A DNA stretch of 10,021 bases. It comes from a bacterium. Lineage in GTDB: Bacteria; Verrucomicrobiota; Verrucomicrobiae; Limisphaerales; J093. The stretch is taken from positions 1 to 10,021 of the forward strand of contig JAKCAB010000587.1 in the NCBI GenBank assembly GCA_021839785.1, given 5' to 3'. This document shows positions 1 to 6,491 of this stretch, piece by piece; the first letter of the stretch is position 1, and each line of letters opens with the position of its first letter. The notes beneath the pieces were generated by a model. It was not told the origin of the DNA. It ran no database searches and saw nothing but the letters and a program-made list of their open reading frames with translations. Made by a program: the position numbers and the translations under genes.

Positions 1-1619
1 CGGTCCCAGGCGTCAAACTTGCAGTCGTAACTGCTGGTGGGCGTGGCGGGCTGCGGCATCTTGATCATGTTGCCTGCGCCATCGTAACCGGAAACGGTGG
101 GATCGGCCCAATCCGGCGTGCCAGTGAGCGTCAGGACTTCGTTGGCCTGGTCGTGCGTGCGGTTCTGATCGAGCGTGGTGCTCCCGTTGACCTTGGTCAC
201 GTAGGCGCTGGTGGCGCCCCGCCAGTTGCCGGTCGGATCGTAGTTCCAGTCCTCCTGCCAGACCGGCGTGCCACTGATGTCAGTCTTGCCGGCATTGAGG
301 TTGCCCCGCTTCAAGGTCTTCAACTGGTAGAGGGCGTCGTAGAGGTAGTACTCGTCCTGGTTGCTGGTGCCCACCAGGTTGTCCCGCCACTGGCGGTTGC
401 CGGCGCGGTCAAAGCCATACTGCACCCGTTCCCGGTGCGTGCCGTCGCTGGTCTTGAGCCAGCGCTGGTCCACCAGCCGCCCGAACCGGTCCAGGCCAGT
501 GTACTGATCCCCAGCATCCCCGTTGGGTTCGGCGCCTTGCTTGATGTACGTGAGCTCCACACCGGGCTGACCGGAGTAGTTAACGCGAATCGGGACGCTT
601 ACGCCCAGGTAGCTGTAGCCCGCCAGCACCGTCGTGCTCTGTTTGAGTGAGGCCAACCGGCAAAGCAGATCGTCTCCTCCGCCCGCCGTGCCGTAGTCCA
701 GCGTGACCACCCGGCTATCGGGATAGGTCAGGGAGGTCGGGCGCGTGTGATTCGCGCTGCCATCGGCATAGGCGTACTGCACTTTGGGCGTGCTCCCAAT
801 GACCACCGCGCCGCTGTGTGACTGGTAATCGGCAGTCAGCAGGCTGAAGTCGTTGAAGGCAAACTGCGCCTCGTTGACGATGGCGCCGCTGCCTACGGTG
901 GCGTTGTCGTAGCTGCCGATCTTTTCCAGCATCCCGCGGGTCTCGTAACTGCGGGTAATCCGTTTGACGGTCTGGTCGATGCCCACGCCAAAGGCGGTGA
1001 TCCGGTCGTGCAACAGCCGCCCCAGCTTGTCATAGACGTACTCGTGGACCGTGGCGGTCGCTTCGCCCGTGTGCTTGGGCAGCGTCTTCTTCGTGGCTTC
1101 GCCCAGCCGGTTGTATTCGAACTTCACCTGGTCGGTCCCGGTCGGATCGGTGTCGGTCGAATCGGGATAAATCACCGCCCGCAACAGGTCGTTGCTGGCC
1201 ACCGCCGACTCGGTGAGTGTCGAGCCGTAAAAGTACTTCGTCAACTGGTCGCCGGTGACGGAGTTCTTGGCCGTGAGTGTCTCCAGCCGGCCGTCGGCGT
1301 TGTAAGCGTATTGGGTCTCGCGAGCGAGCCCTCCGAAGTCTTCGACCTTGTTGGTGAGCCGGCCGGCGTGATCGAGGGTGGATTCGGTGACCACCCCTTT
1401 CGGGCCGGTGGTCTGGTAAGCCTCGCCCGCCAGGTTGTAAGCCGTCGAGTTGACCAGCACCGTGTCGGAGCGGGCCGGGACCGTGGCCGGACGGCTGAAC
1501 GCGGCGGCGGCGTTGGTGCCGTAGTCGGCCGAGGCTTGCTCGCGACCGAGCGCGTCCGGATAAAGCGCCACGTAGCTGACCCGCGCCTTGGGTTCGGTGC
1601 TGGGCGTCTGTAATTCCCC
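1..1619 (-). CDS. RHS/YD-repeat protein, C-terminal part, truncated at its N-terminus and cut by the window edge
   Basis: One minus-strand frame (codons starting at positions congruent to 2 mod 3) is open across the whole stretch and translates into a typical YD-repeat core. Examples are SYVALYPDALGREQ, YNLAGEAYQTT, LDHAGRLTNKVED, YAYNADGRLETL, HEYVYDKLGRLLHD, YGFDRAGNRQW, YLYDALYQLKTLKRG, and SGYDGAGNMIKMPQP near the left edge. RHS proteins are large secreted or surface proteins whose YD repeats build a shell around a variable C-terminal tip, often a toxin; the tip lies beyond position 1. Complete members are normally far longer, but recognisable repeat sequence ends near 1619. Upstream the frame stays open but reads like translated non-coding DNA. 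No in-frame ATG with a ribosome site exists before the repeats begin; a GTG at 1571 has no Shine-Dalgarno. I infer a 5'-deleted, probably silent fragment or orphan cassette. Family assignment is firm, integrity is not. Confidence 0.85.
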
Positions 1620-2024
1620 CGTGCCGGTGGCGTCCTTCGCATCGCCTTCGCGGGAACGGCTGGCCGGAAGGCGGGAGAAGGTGTCGAGAACGCGGCGAGA
1701 CCGGCCAACCGGGTCGCGACGCCGTGCGTAATCGCGAGTGGGCTGGAGTGATCGGCGGAGACGAGCAGGGGATGCTCTCTCTGTGGGCGCAACGCAGCCG
1801 GACAAGGGGAAGGACGAAGGGAAGCCCCCATTGCAGTCTCCTGGCCAGGAGCGCGGACCGTTGGAACCCCGGAATTCATCTTCCAATACCCTGGCAATTA
1901 GGGCGGCGTGTAGGAACGACTTGTCAATAATGATCCTTCGTATCTGCGCGGCGATTCCTTTTCCTTGCGTGACGTGCCGATGGCATTTGCGCGCGCAGCC
2001 TGCTAGGCTCGCGAGCCGGAACGC
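1620..2024. other. Gene-free spacer with suspected interspersed-repeat sequence
   Basis: I see no convincing gene in these 405 bases. Several short frames are open on both strands, but their translations are Arg/Pro/Ser-rich low-complexity strings such as FSRLPASRSREGDAK, which is what GC-rich non-coding DNA yields. The stretch contains a 14-bp perfect palindrome (CTCCTGGCCAGGAG, 1838-1851). A 13-base motif, CCAGGAGCGCGGA (1845-1857), recurs at 9524-9536. About 100 bases just before the methyltransferase are more AT-rich and probably contain its promoter, but I cannot point to a convincing -35/-10 pair. Confidence 0.5.
1838..1876. repeat. REP-like repeat copy 1 (with 14-bp palindrome)
   Basis: A perfect palindrome CTCCTGGCCAGGAG (1838-1851) overlaps CCAGGAGCGCGGA (1845-1857), which is followed by GTTGGAACCCCGGAATT (1860-1876). 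The same order of motifs, CCAGGAGCGCGGA and then ATTGGAACTGGAATT, occurs at 9524-9570. There a 9-bp inverted repeat lies between the two motifs. I infer two diverged members of one intergenic repeat family; the first has lost most of the central hairpin. Confidence 0.4.
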
Positions 2025-2792
2025 ATGGGCCACCAGGAATCCTATTACCGCCACAACGAGGCGTACGCCGAGTTCCTCGCCAACTGGGACGAAGGCTTTT
2101 ACGCCAAGTACGCCGACACGCTCAAGCCGGAGTGCCCCGGCGCGCGCGTCCTGGACGTGGGCTGCGGCGTCGGCCAGGTGGTGAAACGCCTCCAGGACGC
2201 TGGCTTCGCAGCGCACGGCGTCGAGGTGTCCGAGCCGAACGTCGCCAAGGCCCGCCAGTTCGGCTTGAACTGTGCGTTGTACGACGGCCGGACGTTGCCT
2301 TTTCCGGACCGGCACTTCGCCAGCGTGGGGGCCTTGAACGTGCTGGAACACGTCGAAGCGCCGGAGGCTTTTGTAGCGGAGTTGGTGCGGGTCACGGAGG
2401 CCGGCGGGCGGGTGTTGATTTCGAGCCCGAATTTCTTCCGCGCGCTGGGCTGGCGGGATTACCACCCCACGATGCGCGGCCTGGGCAACAAGTGGCGGAA
2501 CTTGGGCCGCCTCCTGGCCAAGCGCCGGCAGATGCGGGCCGCGCCGGAGACGGTGCGCTTCGACCGCATGACGCCGATCGTCCGCGAGCCATTCCAGCCG
2601 GACGATGACGCGATCGTGAAGACCAACGCGCTGGAGATCGCGTTCTTCCTCCGTCGGGCAGGTTGCACGGTGGAACAAGTCGCGTGCACGGACCGGTACG
2701 TGAACCCGCTGGTGGATTTCGCGTTAAACCTCACGCCCAGCCGGTACGCGATGTTCAACGCCTTTGTCGTGGCCCGGCGGCGGAGCGCGTAA
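2025..2792 (+). CDS. Class I SAM-dependent methyltransferase (Methyltransf_11-like)
   Basis: A 255-residue protein with a Rossmann-type methyltransferase fold in its first half. Motif I, VLDVGCGVGQ (residues 42-51), is the glycine-rich SAM-binding loop. GVEVSE (65-70) ends strand beta-2 with an acidic residue, Glu67, expected to bind the ribose hydroxyls. LNVLEHV (104-110) is the usual motif after strand beta-4, and GGRVLISSPNFF (127-138) matches the beta-5 region. These are the hallmarks of small-molecule methyltransferases of the UbiE/Methyltransf_11 type. The C-terminal 110 residues (HPTMRGLGNKWRNLG to the end) probably form the substrate cap, and I do not recognise their specificity. There are no membrane segments or signal peptide. 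The ATG at 2025 is chosen because the conserved fold begins shortly after it; its Shine-Dalgarno is weak. The gene stands alone on the plus strand and converges on the permease gene, so neighbours give no clue to substrate. Confidence 0.88.
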   Translation: MGHQESYYRHNEAYAEFLANWDEGFYAKYADTLKPECPGARVLDVGCGVGQVVKRLQDAGFAAHGVEVSEPNVAKARQFGLNCALYDGRTLPFPDRHFASVGALNVLEHVEAPEAFVAELVRVTEAGGRVLISSPNFFRALGWRDYHPTMRGLGNKWRNLGRLLAKRRQMRAAPETVRFDRMTPIVREPFQPDDDAIVKTNALEIAFFLRRAGCTVEQVACTDRYVNPLVDFALNLTPSRYAMFNAFVVARRRSA

Positions 2793-2810
2793 CGCCTGGC
2801 CGAAAAAGAA

Positions 2811-2835
2811 AGGCGGCCCGCCGCTCGGGCCGCCT
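2811..2835. terminator. Intrinsic terminator shared by convergent genes
   Basis: A perfect 10-bp stem, AGGCGGCCCG / CGGGCCGCCT (2811-2820 and 2826-2835), has the loop CCGCT. Read on the minus strand it is followed by TTTCTTTTT, making a strong rho-independent terminator for the permease gene, which stops at 2860. Read on the plus strand it lies 18 bases after the methyltransferase stop but has no T run, so it is weaker in that direction. Confidence 0.85.
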
Positions 2836-2859
2836 GGCGAAACTGGGAGGTTGGCTGAC

Positions 2860-4455
2860 TCAGACGTTGCTCGGCTGGTTCGCCGCCGGCAACGGCACAA
2901 CCTTCGACGCCAGACCGATCTTCATGCAGATGAAGTACACGACCGCGCCGACGATGAAGGCCGCGACCGGCGAGACCGGCACCGAGTAACCCGCGAACTT
3001 GGCAAAGAAGCTGCCCATGTGGCTGAGGAGCCAGTTGCGGACGGCATCGCTGCCGACGAGGAATCCCAGCGCCCAAGCGATCCACCCGGCCGGATTGAAG
3101 CCGGCGCGCGGGCCGCTCCATTTTTTGCCGGCGAGCCAGTAGTCCACCAACATCGCGCCGCAGATCGGGCCGAACGAGGCGCCGATGACCACGAACACCG
3201 AGATGGCGCTGGCGACTACGCCGGTGATTGCGAGGATGATGCTGACCGCCGCCCCGATGCCGACCGAGATGAACGGATTCACGTCGGGCAGGGTGGTCTT
3301 AAAACTGTTCGCCGCGATGAACGACGAGAAGCAAGCCGGCGGGAACGCTGCCAACGCCAGGAGGAACATCAGGATGTCAGCGACCTTTTTACCGAGCACC
3401 ACTTCCATGAGCGAGGTCGAGACCAGCAGTTTGCTGGTGGCCGCATCGACCTGGGCGTTCTCCTTCATCGTGTCGATTTGGTCATCCGTCTTGCCGGCCT
3501 TCTTCAATTCGGCCGTTTGGGCATCGATGTCCGCTACGGCTTTTTCCGCCGCGGCCTGGGCCATTTCCACGGCTTTCGGGCCGTACTCCTTGCTCCCATG
3601 CACGCCCGCGACGATCAACGTCGAAAGGCCGGCGGTGAGCACAATCGCCAAGGCGATGCCCACGAGACCGCCCATCGAAACGTCTTTCTTGTCCCGGCTG
3701 TTCGTTCCGAAATCGACACCGGCGGCACCCGCCGTGGCGAAGAAGCCGACCACGTACACCGCGAGGAACCCGATCACGCCGCCATCGACGATGGAAAACG
3801 TCTCCAGCGGAGGGCTGGCATAGCCGGCCGCCGCGGAGTGCGCGTCCGCCAGCGCCTTGGGGTCAAACCCGCCGAGACCGCCGGCCGTCTTGGCAAACAT
3901 GATCAGCAAGACCGCCACGGGAATGAGCGGCAGGTAGGTAGCGACTTTGGCGACGTACTGGATGCCTTTCAAACCGACGAACGCCGCCAGGACACCCCAG
4001 ACCACCATCAACGCCGAGGCGGGTAGCCCGGTGAACCCGGCGATGGCCAGGGAGGCGAAGTAGATGTTCACGCCCAACCACCCGAATTGCAGCAACCCCA
4101 TCAAAAATCCCGGCATCAAGAAACCGCCGGTGGCGCCGAACGTGGAGGTGCCGACGATGTACAGCGGCAAGCCGGTCTTCATGCCCAACAGGCCGGGCAC
4201 GAGGTAAAAAAGAAAGTGGCAGATCAGCGCGGCGATCACCAAGCCCAGGAGGGCCACACCGATGCCTTGCGAAAGGCCACCCGCCTTGGCGGACGACTTG
4301 ACGGCGTCCTGCCAGAACACGAACCAGAGGAAGATGCCCGCGTAGGTGGGGGCGGTGTTTTTGTACCACGGGGCGCGGTTCGTCGCCGGGTTCGGGGTGG
4401 CGCCCGTAATATAGCCAGGTAGTGCGCTTGAGATTTGCGCGTCTTGGTTGCTCAT
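2860..4455 (-). CDS. NCS1-family permease (cytosine/purine/hydantoin type)
   Basis: A 531-residue inner-membrane protein with about 12 hydrophobic segments. It matches the nucleobase:cation symporter-1 family, which imports cytosine, purines, allantoin, hydantoins or related compounds using an ion gradient. Supporting motifs are NTAPTYAGIFLWFVFWQD in TM1 (33-50), GLPLYIVGTSTFGATGGFL (95-113), GLKGIQYVAKVATYLPL (161-177), GVDFGTNSRDKKDV (246-259, the position of the family's D-x-S/T-R motif), FPPACFSSFIAANSF (371-385), and GPICGAMLVDYWL (429-441), the family's conserved C-terminal signature. The start at 4455 is preferred because it follows AAGGA with good spacing (TAAGGAACGCATG). An upstream in-frame ATG at 4662 would add 69 polar residues unlike a transporter N-terminus. 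Residues 286-340 form an unusual charged Ala/Lys/Glu/Asp-rich loop not expected in a roughly 420-490-residue family. The substrate cannot be assigned: no nucleobase catabolic gene is adjacent. Confidence 0.85.
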   Translation of the reverse strand: MSNQDAQISSALPGYITGATPNPATNRAPWYKNTAPTYAGIFLWFVFWQDAVKSSAKAGGLSQGIGVALLGLVIAALICHFLFYLVPGLLGMKTGLPLYIVGTSTFGATGGFLMPGFLMGLLQFGWLGVNIYFASLAIAGFTGLPASALMVVWGVLAAFVGLKGIQYVAKVATYLPLIPVAVLLIMFAKTAGGLGGFDPKALADAHSAAAGYASPPLETFSIVDGGVIGFLAVYVVGFFATAGAAGVDFGTNSRDKKDVSMGGLVGIALAIVLTAGLSTLIVAGVHGSKEYGPKAVEMAQAAAEKAVADIDAQTAELKKAGKTDDQIDTMKENAQVDAATSKLLVSTSLMEVVLGKKVADILMFLLALAAFPPACFSSFIAANSFKTTLPDVNPFISVGIGAAVSIILAITGVVASAISVFVVIGASFGPICGAMLVDYWLAGKKWSGPRAGFNPAGWIAWALGFLVGSDAVRNWLLSHMGSFFAKFAGYSVPVSPVAAFIVGAVVYFICMKIGLASKVVPLPAANQPSNV

Positions 4456-4467
4456 GCGTTCCTTATG
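4456..4467 (-). promoter_or_regulatory. Ribosome binding site of the permease (decides its start)
   Basis: On the minus strand AAGGA lies about four bases before the ATG at 4455 (TAAGGAACGCATG). No comparable site precedes the upstream in-frame ATG at 4662, which favours the shorter protein. Confidence 0.6.
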
Positions 4468-4664
4468 TCGGTTTCTAATCCGTTCGCAAGCCGAAAGTGG
4501 CTGCGCGAAGCCGTGACGGTTCCGGGCCGCCTCCGTGGCTGGAAATAGAACCGATTGTCTTTGATCGCGTGGCAGCGCTTCTTGCTTGCCAGGCGGGGGC
4601 GGGATGCGGTTTGAAAGAGCCGGCCCCGCTTCGTTGGCGGGTGACCGCGAGCCTGCGGGCAACC
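4456..4664. promoter_or_regulatory. Divergent promoter region between permease and regulator
   Basis: These 209 bases separate two divergently transcribed genes and must carry both promoters. I see no convincing sigma-70 pair and no GGGGA-N4-TCCCC palindrome. Two weak sigma-54-like strings overlap at 4570-4591, one per strand, each with a defect in spacing or in the -12 TT. Confidence 0.3.
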
Positions 4665-6080
4665 ATGCAAACCTCCCCCGTCACGGACACGTCGGTGTTG
4701 ATCGTCGAAGACGAGCCACTGCTGCGCCGGCGCGTCGCGGCCTTCCTCGAACGTCAGGGAGCGGACGTGACCGCCGTGGCGGATCTGGCCTCCGCGCGCC
4801 AGTCCATCGGCTTGATGCCATTCGACTTTGCGCTCCTGGATGTCAATCTCCCGGACGGCTTGGGCACCGATCTGCTCCGGGAAGGCGCCTTCTCGCCGAA
4901 TTGCGGCGTGGTGGTGATGACGACCGAAGGCGGGGTGGCCGGCGCGGTCGAGGCCATGCAGTTGGGCGCACTAAGCTATCTCACCAAGCCGTTCGAGCTC
5001 GATGAGCTATTGCTGGTCTTCGGCCAAGTCCGCCGCGACCGCCGCGACCGCCGGCTGGAACAGCATCGCCGTCAAGATGCCGCGCTGGCGGAAGACGAGT
5101 TTTTCTTTGGCCCGGCGCTGGCTCCGCTGCGCGGACAGTTGGACAAGGTTCTAGCGGCCGACCGCCGCATGGAAACCCGCCTGCCGCCGGTTCTGATTCA
5201 AGGCGAGACCGGCACCGGCAAGACCACCATCGCGCGGTGGTTGCACGAGCACGGGCCGCGCGCCGGTCAACCGCTGGTGGAGGTCAATTGCCCGGCCTTG
5301 CCGGAATCGCTGGCGGAATCGGAGCTTTTTGGACACGAGCGCGGCGCGTTCACGGATGCGCGGTCGGCCCGCATCGGCCTGTTCGAGGCAGCCAACGGCG
5401 GGTCGCTGTTTTTGGACGAGTTGGCGAGCCTGTCGCTGGCGTTGCAGGCCAAGGTGCTCACGGCGATCGAAGACGGCAAAATCCGGCGCTTGGGCGGGAA
5501 CAAGCCCTTGCCGGTGGACGTGCGCGTGATTGCGGCGTCGAATCGCGATTTGAAACAACTGGTTGCCGCCGGCGAGTTTCGGGAAGATTTGTTCCACCGG
5601 CTCGACCTGTTTCGCCTGCAAATCCCGCCGCTGCGCGATCGGCCGGACGACATTGTGCCACTGGCTGAGACCTTGCTCAAACGCGTCTGCCGGCGGCACC
5701 GCCTGGCGCCCCGGCCAATCAGCGAAGCCGGCCAGCGTCGGCTTCAACTCTGGCCCTGGCCGGGCAACGTGCGCGAATTGGCGCATGAAATCGAGCGGGC
5801 GATGGTCTTCGAAGATGGACCGCTCGCGTTCGCCCACCTTCAATGCCAGAGCGGGAGCGAATCGAAGCCCGGAGCCCTGCCGGCAACGGAATGGTTCAAC
5901 GAAGGATTCAAGTTCCCCGAAGACGGCTTTTCGTTTGAGGCGGCGATCGACCGGCTGGTGCGTCACGCCTTGAGCCAGGCCGGCGGCAACGTCTCGGCCG
6001 CGGCCCGGCTGCTCGGGGTGAGCCGCGATGTTGTCCGTCACCGGATCGCGACCCGGAATGTCGCCGAAGGCGGGGAATAA
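4665..6080 (+). CDS. Sigma-54-dependent NtrC-type response regulator
   Basis: A 471-residue three-domain enhancer-binding protein. Residues about 8-125 are a receiver domain. The acidic pocket is Glu15-Asp16 (VLIVEDEP), the phospho-acceptor Asp59 lies in FALLDVNLPDG, the switch Thr is in VVVMTTEGG, and Lys108 is in YLTKPFE. An Arg-rich linker (RRDRRDRR) leads to the AAA+ domain with Walker A GETGTGKT (180-187), the sigma-54 contact loop GAFTDA (227-232), Walker B GGSLFLDE (245-252), an arginine-finger region FREDLFHRLDLF, and WPWPGNVREL. A Fis-type helix-turn-helix closes the protein (NVSAAARLLGVSRDVVRHRI). The family uses ATP hydrolysis to open sigma-54 promoters from upstream enhancer sites. 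The GAFTGA loop reads GAFTDA here, a variant that I believe still occurs in active members. The start at 4665 sits eight residues before the receiver; its ribosome site is weak. A sigma-54 promoter and twin palindromes follow the gene, so its likely target is the next transcription unit. Its partner kinase is not identified. Confidence 0.93.
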   Translation: MQTSPVTDTSVLIVEDEPLLRRRVAAFLERQGADVTAVADLASARQSIGLMPFDFALLDVNLPDGLGTDLLREGAFSPNCGVVVMTTEGGVAGAVEAMQLGALSYLTKPFELDELLLVFGQVRRDRRDRRLEQHRRQDAALAEDEFFFGPALAPLRGQLDKVLAADRRMETRLPPVLIQGETGTGKTTIARWLHEHGPRAGQPLVEVNCPALPESLAESELFGHERGAFTDARSARIGLFEAANGGSLFLDELASLSLALQAKVLTAIEDGKIRRLGGNKPLPVDVRVIAASNRDLKQLVAAGEFREDLFHRLDLFRLQIPPLRDRPDDIVPLAETLLKRVCRRHRLAPRPISEAGQRRLQLWPWPGNVRELAHEIERAMVFEDGPLAFAHLQCQSGSESKPGALPATEWFNEGFKFPEDGFSFEAAIDRLVRHALSQAGGNVSAAARLLGVSRDVVRHRIATRNVAEGGE

Positions 6081-6085
6081 TCCCC
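6072..6085. promoter_or_regulatory. Palindrome 1, candidate enhancer site for the NtrC-type regulator
   Basis: GGGGA-ATAA-TCCCC overlaps the stop codon of the regulator gene. It shares its GGGGA-N4-TCCCC form with the palindrome at 6113-6130; the centres are 43 bp apart, close to four helical turns. It is centred about 166 bp upstream of the expected sigma-54 transcription start. Such paired, in-phase sites are how NtrC-type proteins bind; that this regulator binds them is inference. Confidence 0.55.
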
Positions 6086-6112
6086 AGCTCGGCTTCGCGG
6101 ATCGCGCGTCGG

Positions 6113-6130
6113 TTGGGGATAAATCCCCAA
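6113..6130. promoter_or_regulatory. Palindrome 2, candidate enhancer site for the NtrC-type regulator
   Basis: TTGGGGATAAATCCCCAA is a perfect 7-bp inverted repeat around a TAAA centre and has the same GGGGA-N4-TCCCC core as palindrome 1. It is centred about 123 bp upstream of the predicted start point, a typical enhancer distance. It could instead form a small RNA hairpin, but no T run follows, so a terminator is unlikely. Confidence 0.6.
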
Positions 6131-6167
6131 AACCGAGACGACGGTTGGACTGCTGCTCCGCGCTTGG

Positions 6168-6198
6168 AATCTATTCAAGTATTTTAGCAATAATACCT
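6168..6198. promoter_or_regulatory. AT-rich tract between enhancer sites and promoter, possible bending site
   Basis: This is the only clearly AT-rich stretch in the area. It includes ATTCAAGTATTTT (6173-6185), which resembles the IHF consensus WATCAANNNNTTR with mismatches. DNA bending here would let an activator bound at the palindromes reach the sigma-54 holoenzyme. The protein that bends it is unknown. Confidence 0.3.
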
Positions 6199-6218
6199 TG
6201 AGAGCTGGAATTGGAGCC

Positions 6219-6233
6219 TGGCACAAAGCTTGC
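6219..6233 (+). promoter_or_regulatory. Sigma-54 (-24/-12) promoter
   Basis: TGGCAC-AAAGC-TTGC matches the sigma-54 consensus TGGCACG-N4-TTGC at every conserved position except the G after TGGCAC. The GG at 6220-6221 and GC at 6232-6233 have the required 12-base spacing. Transcription should start near 6244 and run right. Before the insertion sequence arrived, the first start codon downstream was that of the small secreted protein, about 58 bases from the start point. Confidence 0.8.
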
Positions 6234-6299
6234 GAAGAAACGTCGGCATTGAGCGACCGCGATGGTGCGGCGCAGAAACTGACAGGACAAAGCCCATTA

Positions 6300-6303
6300 C
6301 TAT
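6300..6303. repeat. Target-site duplication, left copy (CTAT)
   Basis: CTAT directly precedes the left terminal repeat and is repeated as CTAT at 7665-7668 directly after the right one. Extending either copy by one base breaks the match, so the duplication is exactly 4 bp. Confidence 0.85.
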
Positions 6304-6322
6304 GAGCCTCTTTCAAAACTCG
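6304..6322. repeat. IS left terminal inverted repeat
   Basis: GAGCCTCTTTCAAAACTCG, the exact reverse complement of 7646-7664. Confidence 0.95.
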
Positions 6323-6491
6323 CGATGCGTGAGAGCGGCAAGACTGACGGCGACGGCCTGAAGGCATGAAAACCGACGCGGCGACCCCACACCGCCAGTT
6401 TCTCACCCCGGGCAGCGACGCTCCGCCGCTCGCGTCCGGTTTGCGGCGCAGGGTCGAAACCGCCAACCTCGGGCGGCGCGACGGGCTCCCG

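Noticed and set aside
1241..1897. A 218-codon minus-strand frame overlapping the RHS fragment
   Set aside because: It is out of phase with the YD-repeat frame, and its Pro/Arg/Thr-rich translation is typical of an off-frame reading.
2132..2608. A 158-codon plus-strand frame inside the methyltransferase gene
   Set aside because: It is the +2 shadow of the methyltransferase, which contains the real SAM-binding motifs.
2764..4026. A 420-codon open frame on the plus strand opposite the permease
   Set aside because: Its translation is Arg/His/Asp-rich with no domain, and it lies wholly antisense to the well-supported permease. It is a GC-rich shadow frame.
4570..4591. Two sigma-54-like strings (TGGCAGCGCTTCTTGC on plus, TGGCAAGCAAGAAGC on minus)
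   Set aside because: The plus-strand string has one base too many between GG and GC. The minus-strand string has AA in place of the TT before GC. Neither is near a palindrome pair.
4456..4662. N-terminal extension of the permease to the ATG at 4662
   Set aside because: The extension is polar and low in complexity, lacks a ribosome site, and would precede a transporter that begins normally at 4455.
4497..4664. N-terminal extension of the regulator to the ATG at 4497
   Set aside because: Receiver domains of this type start within about ten residues of the N-terminus. The extra 56 residues have no domain and cover the divergent promoter region.
5151..6041. A 296-codon open frame on the minus strand opposite the regulator
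   Set aside because: It is antisense to a gene with intact AAA+ and helix-turn-helix motifs, and its translation has no recognisable features.
6113..6130. Terminator for the regulator gene
   Set aside because: The perfect inverted repeat has no following T run, and a second copy of the same core lies upstream, which fits protein-binding sites better.
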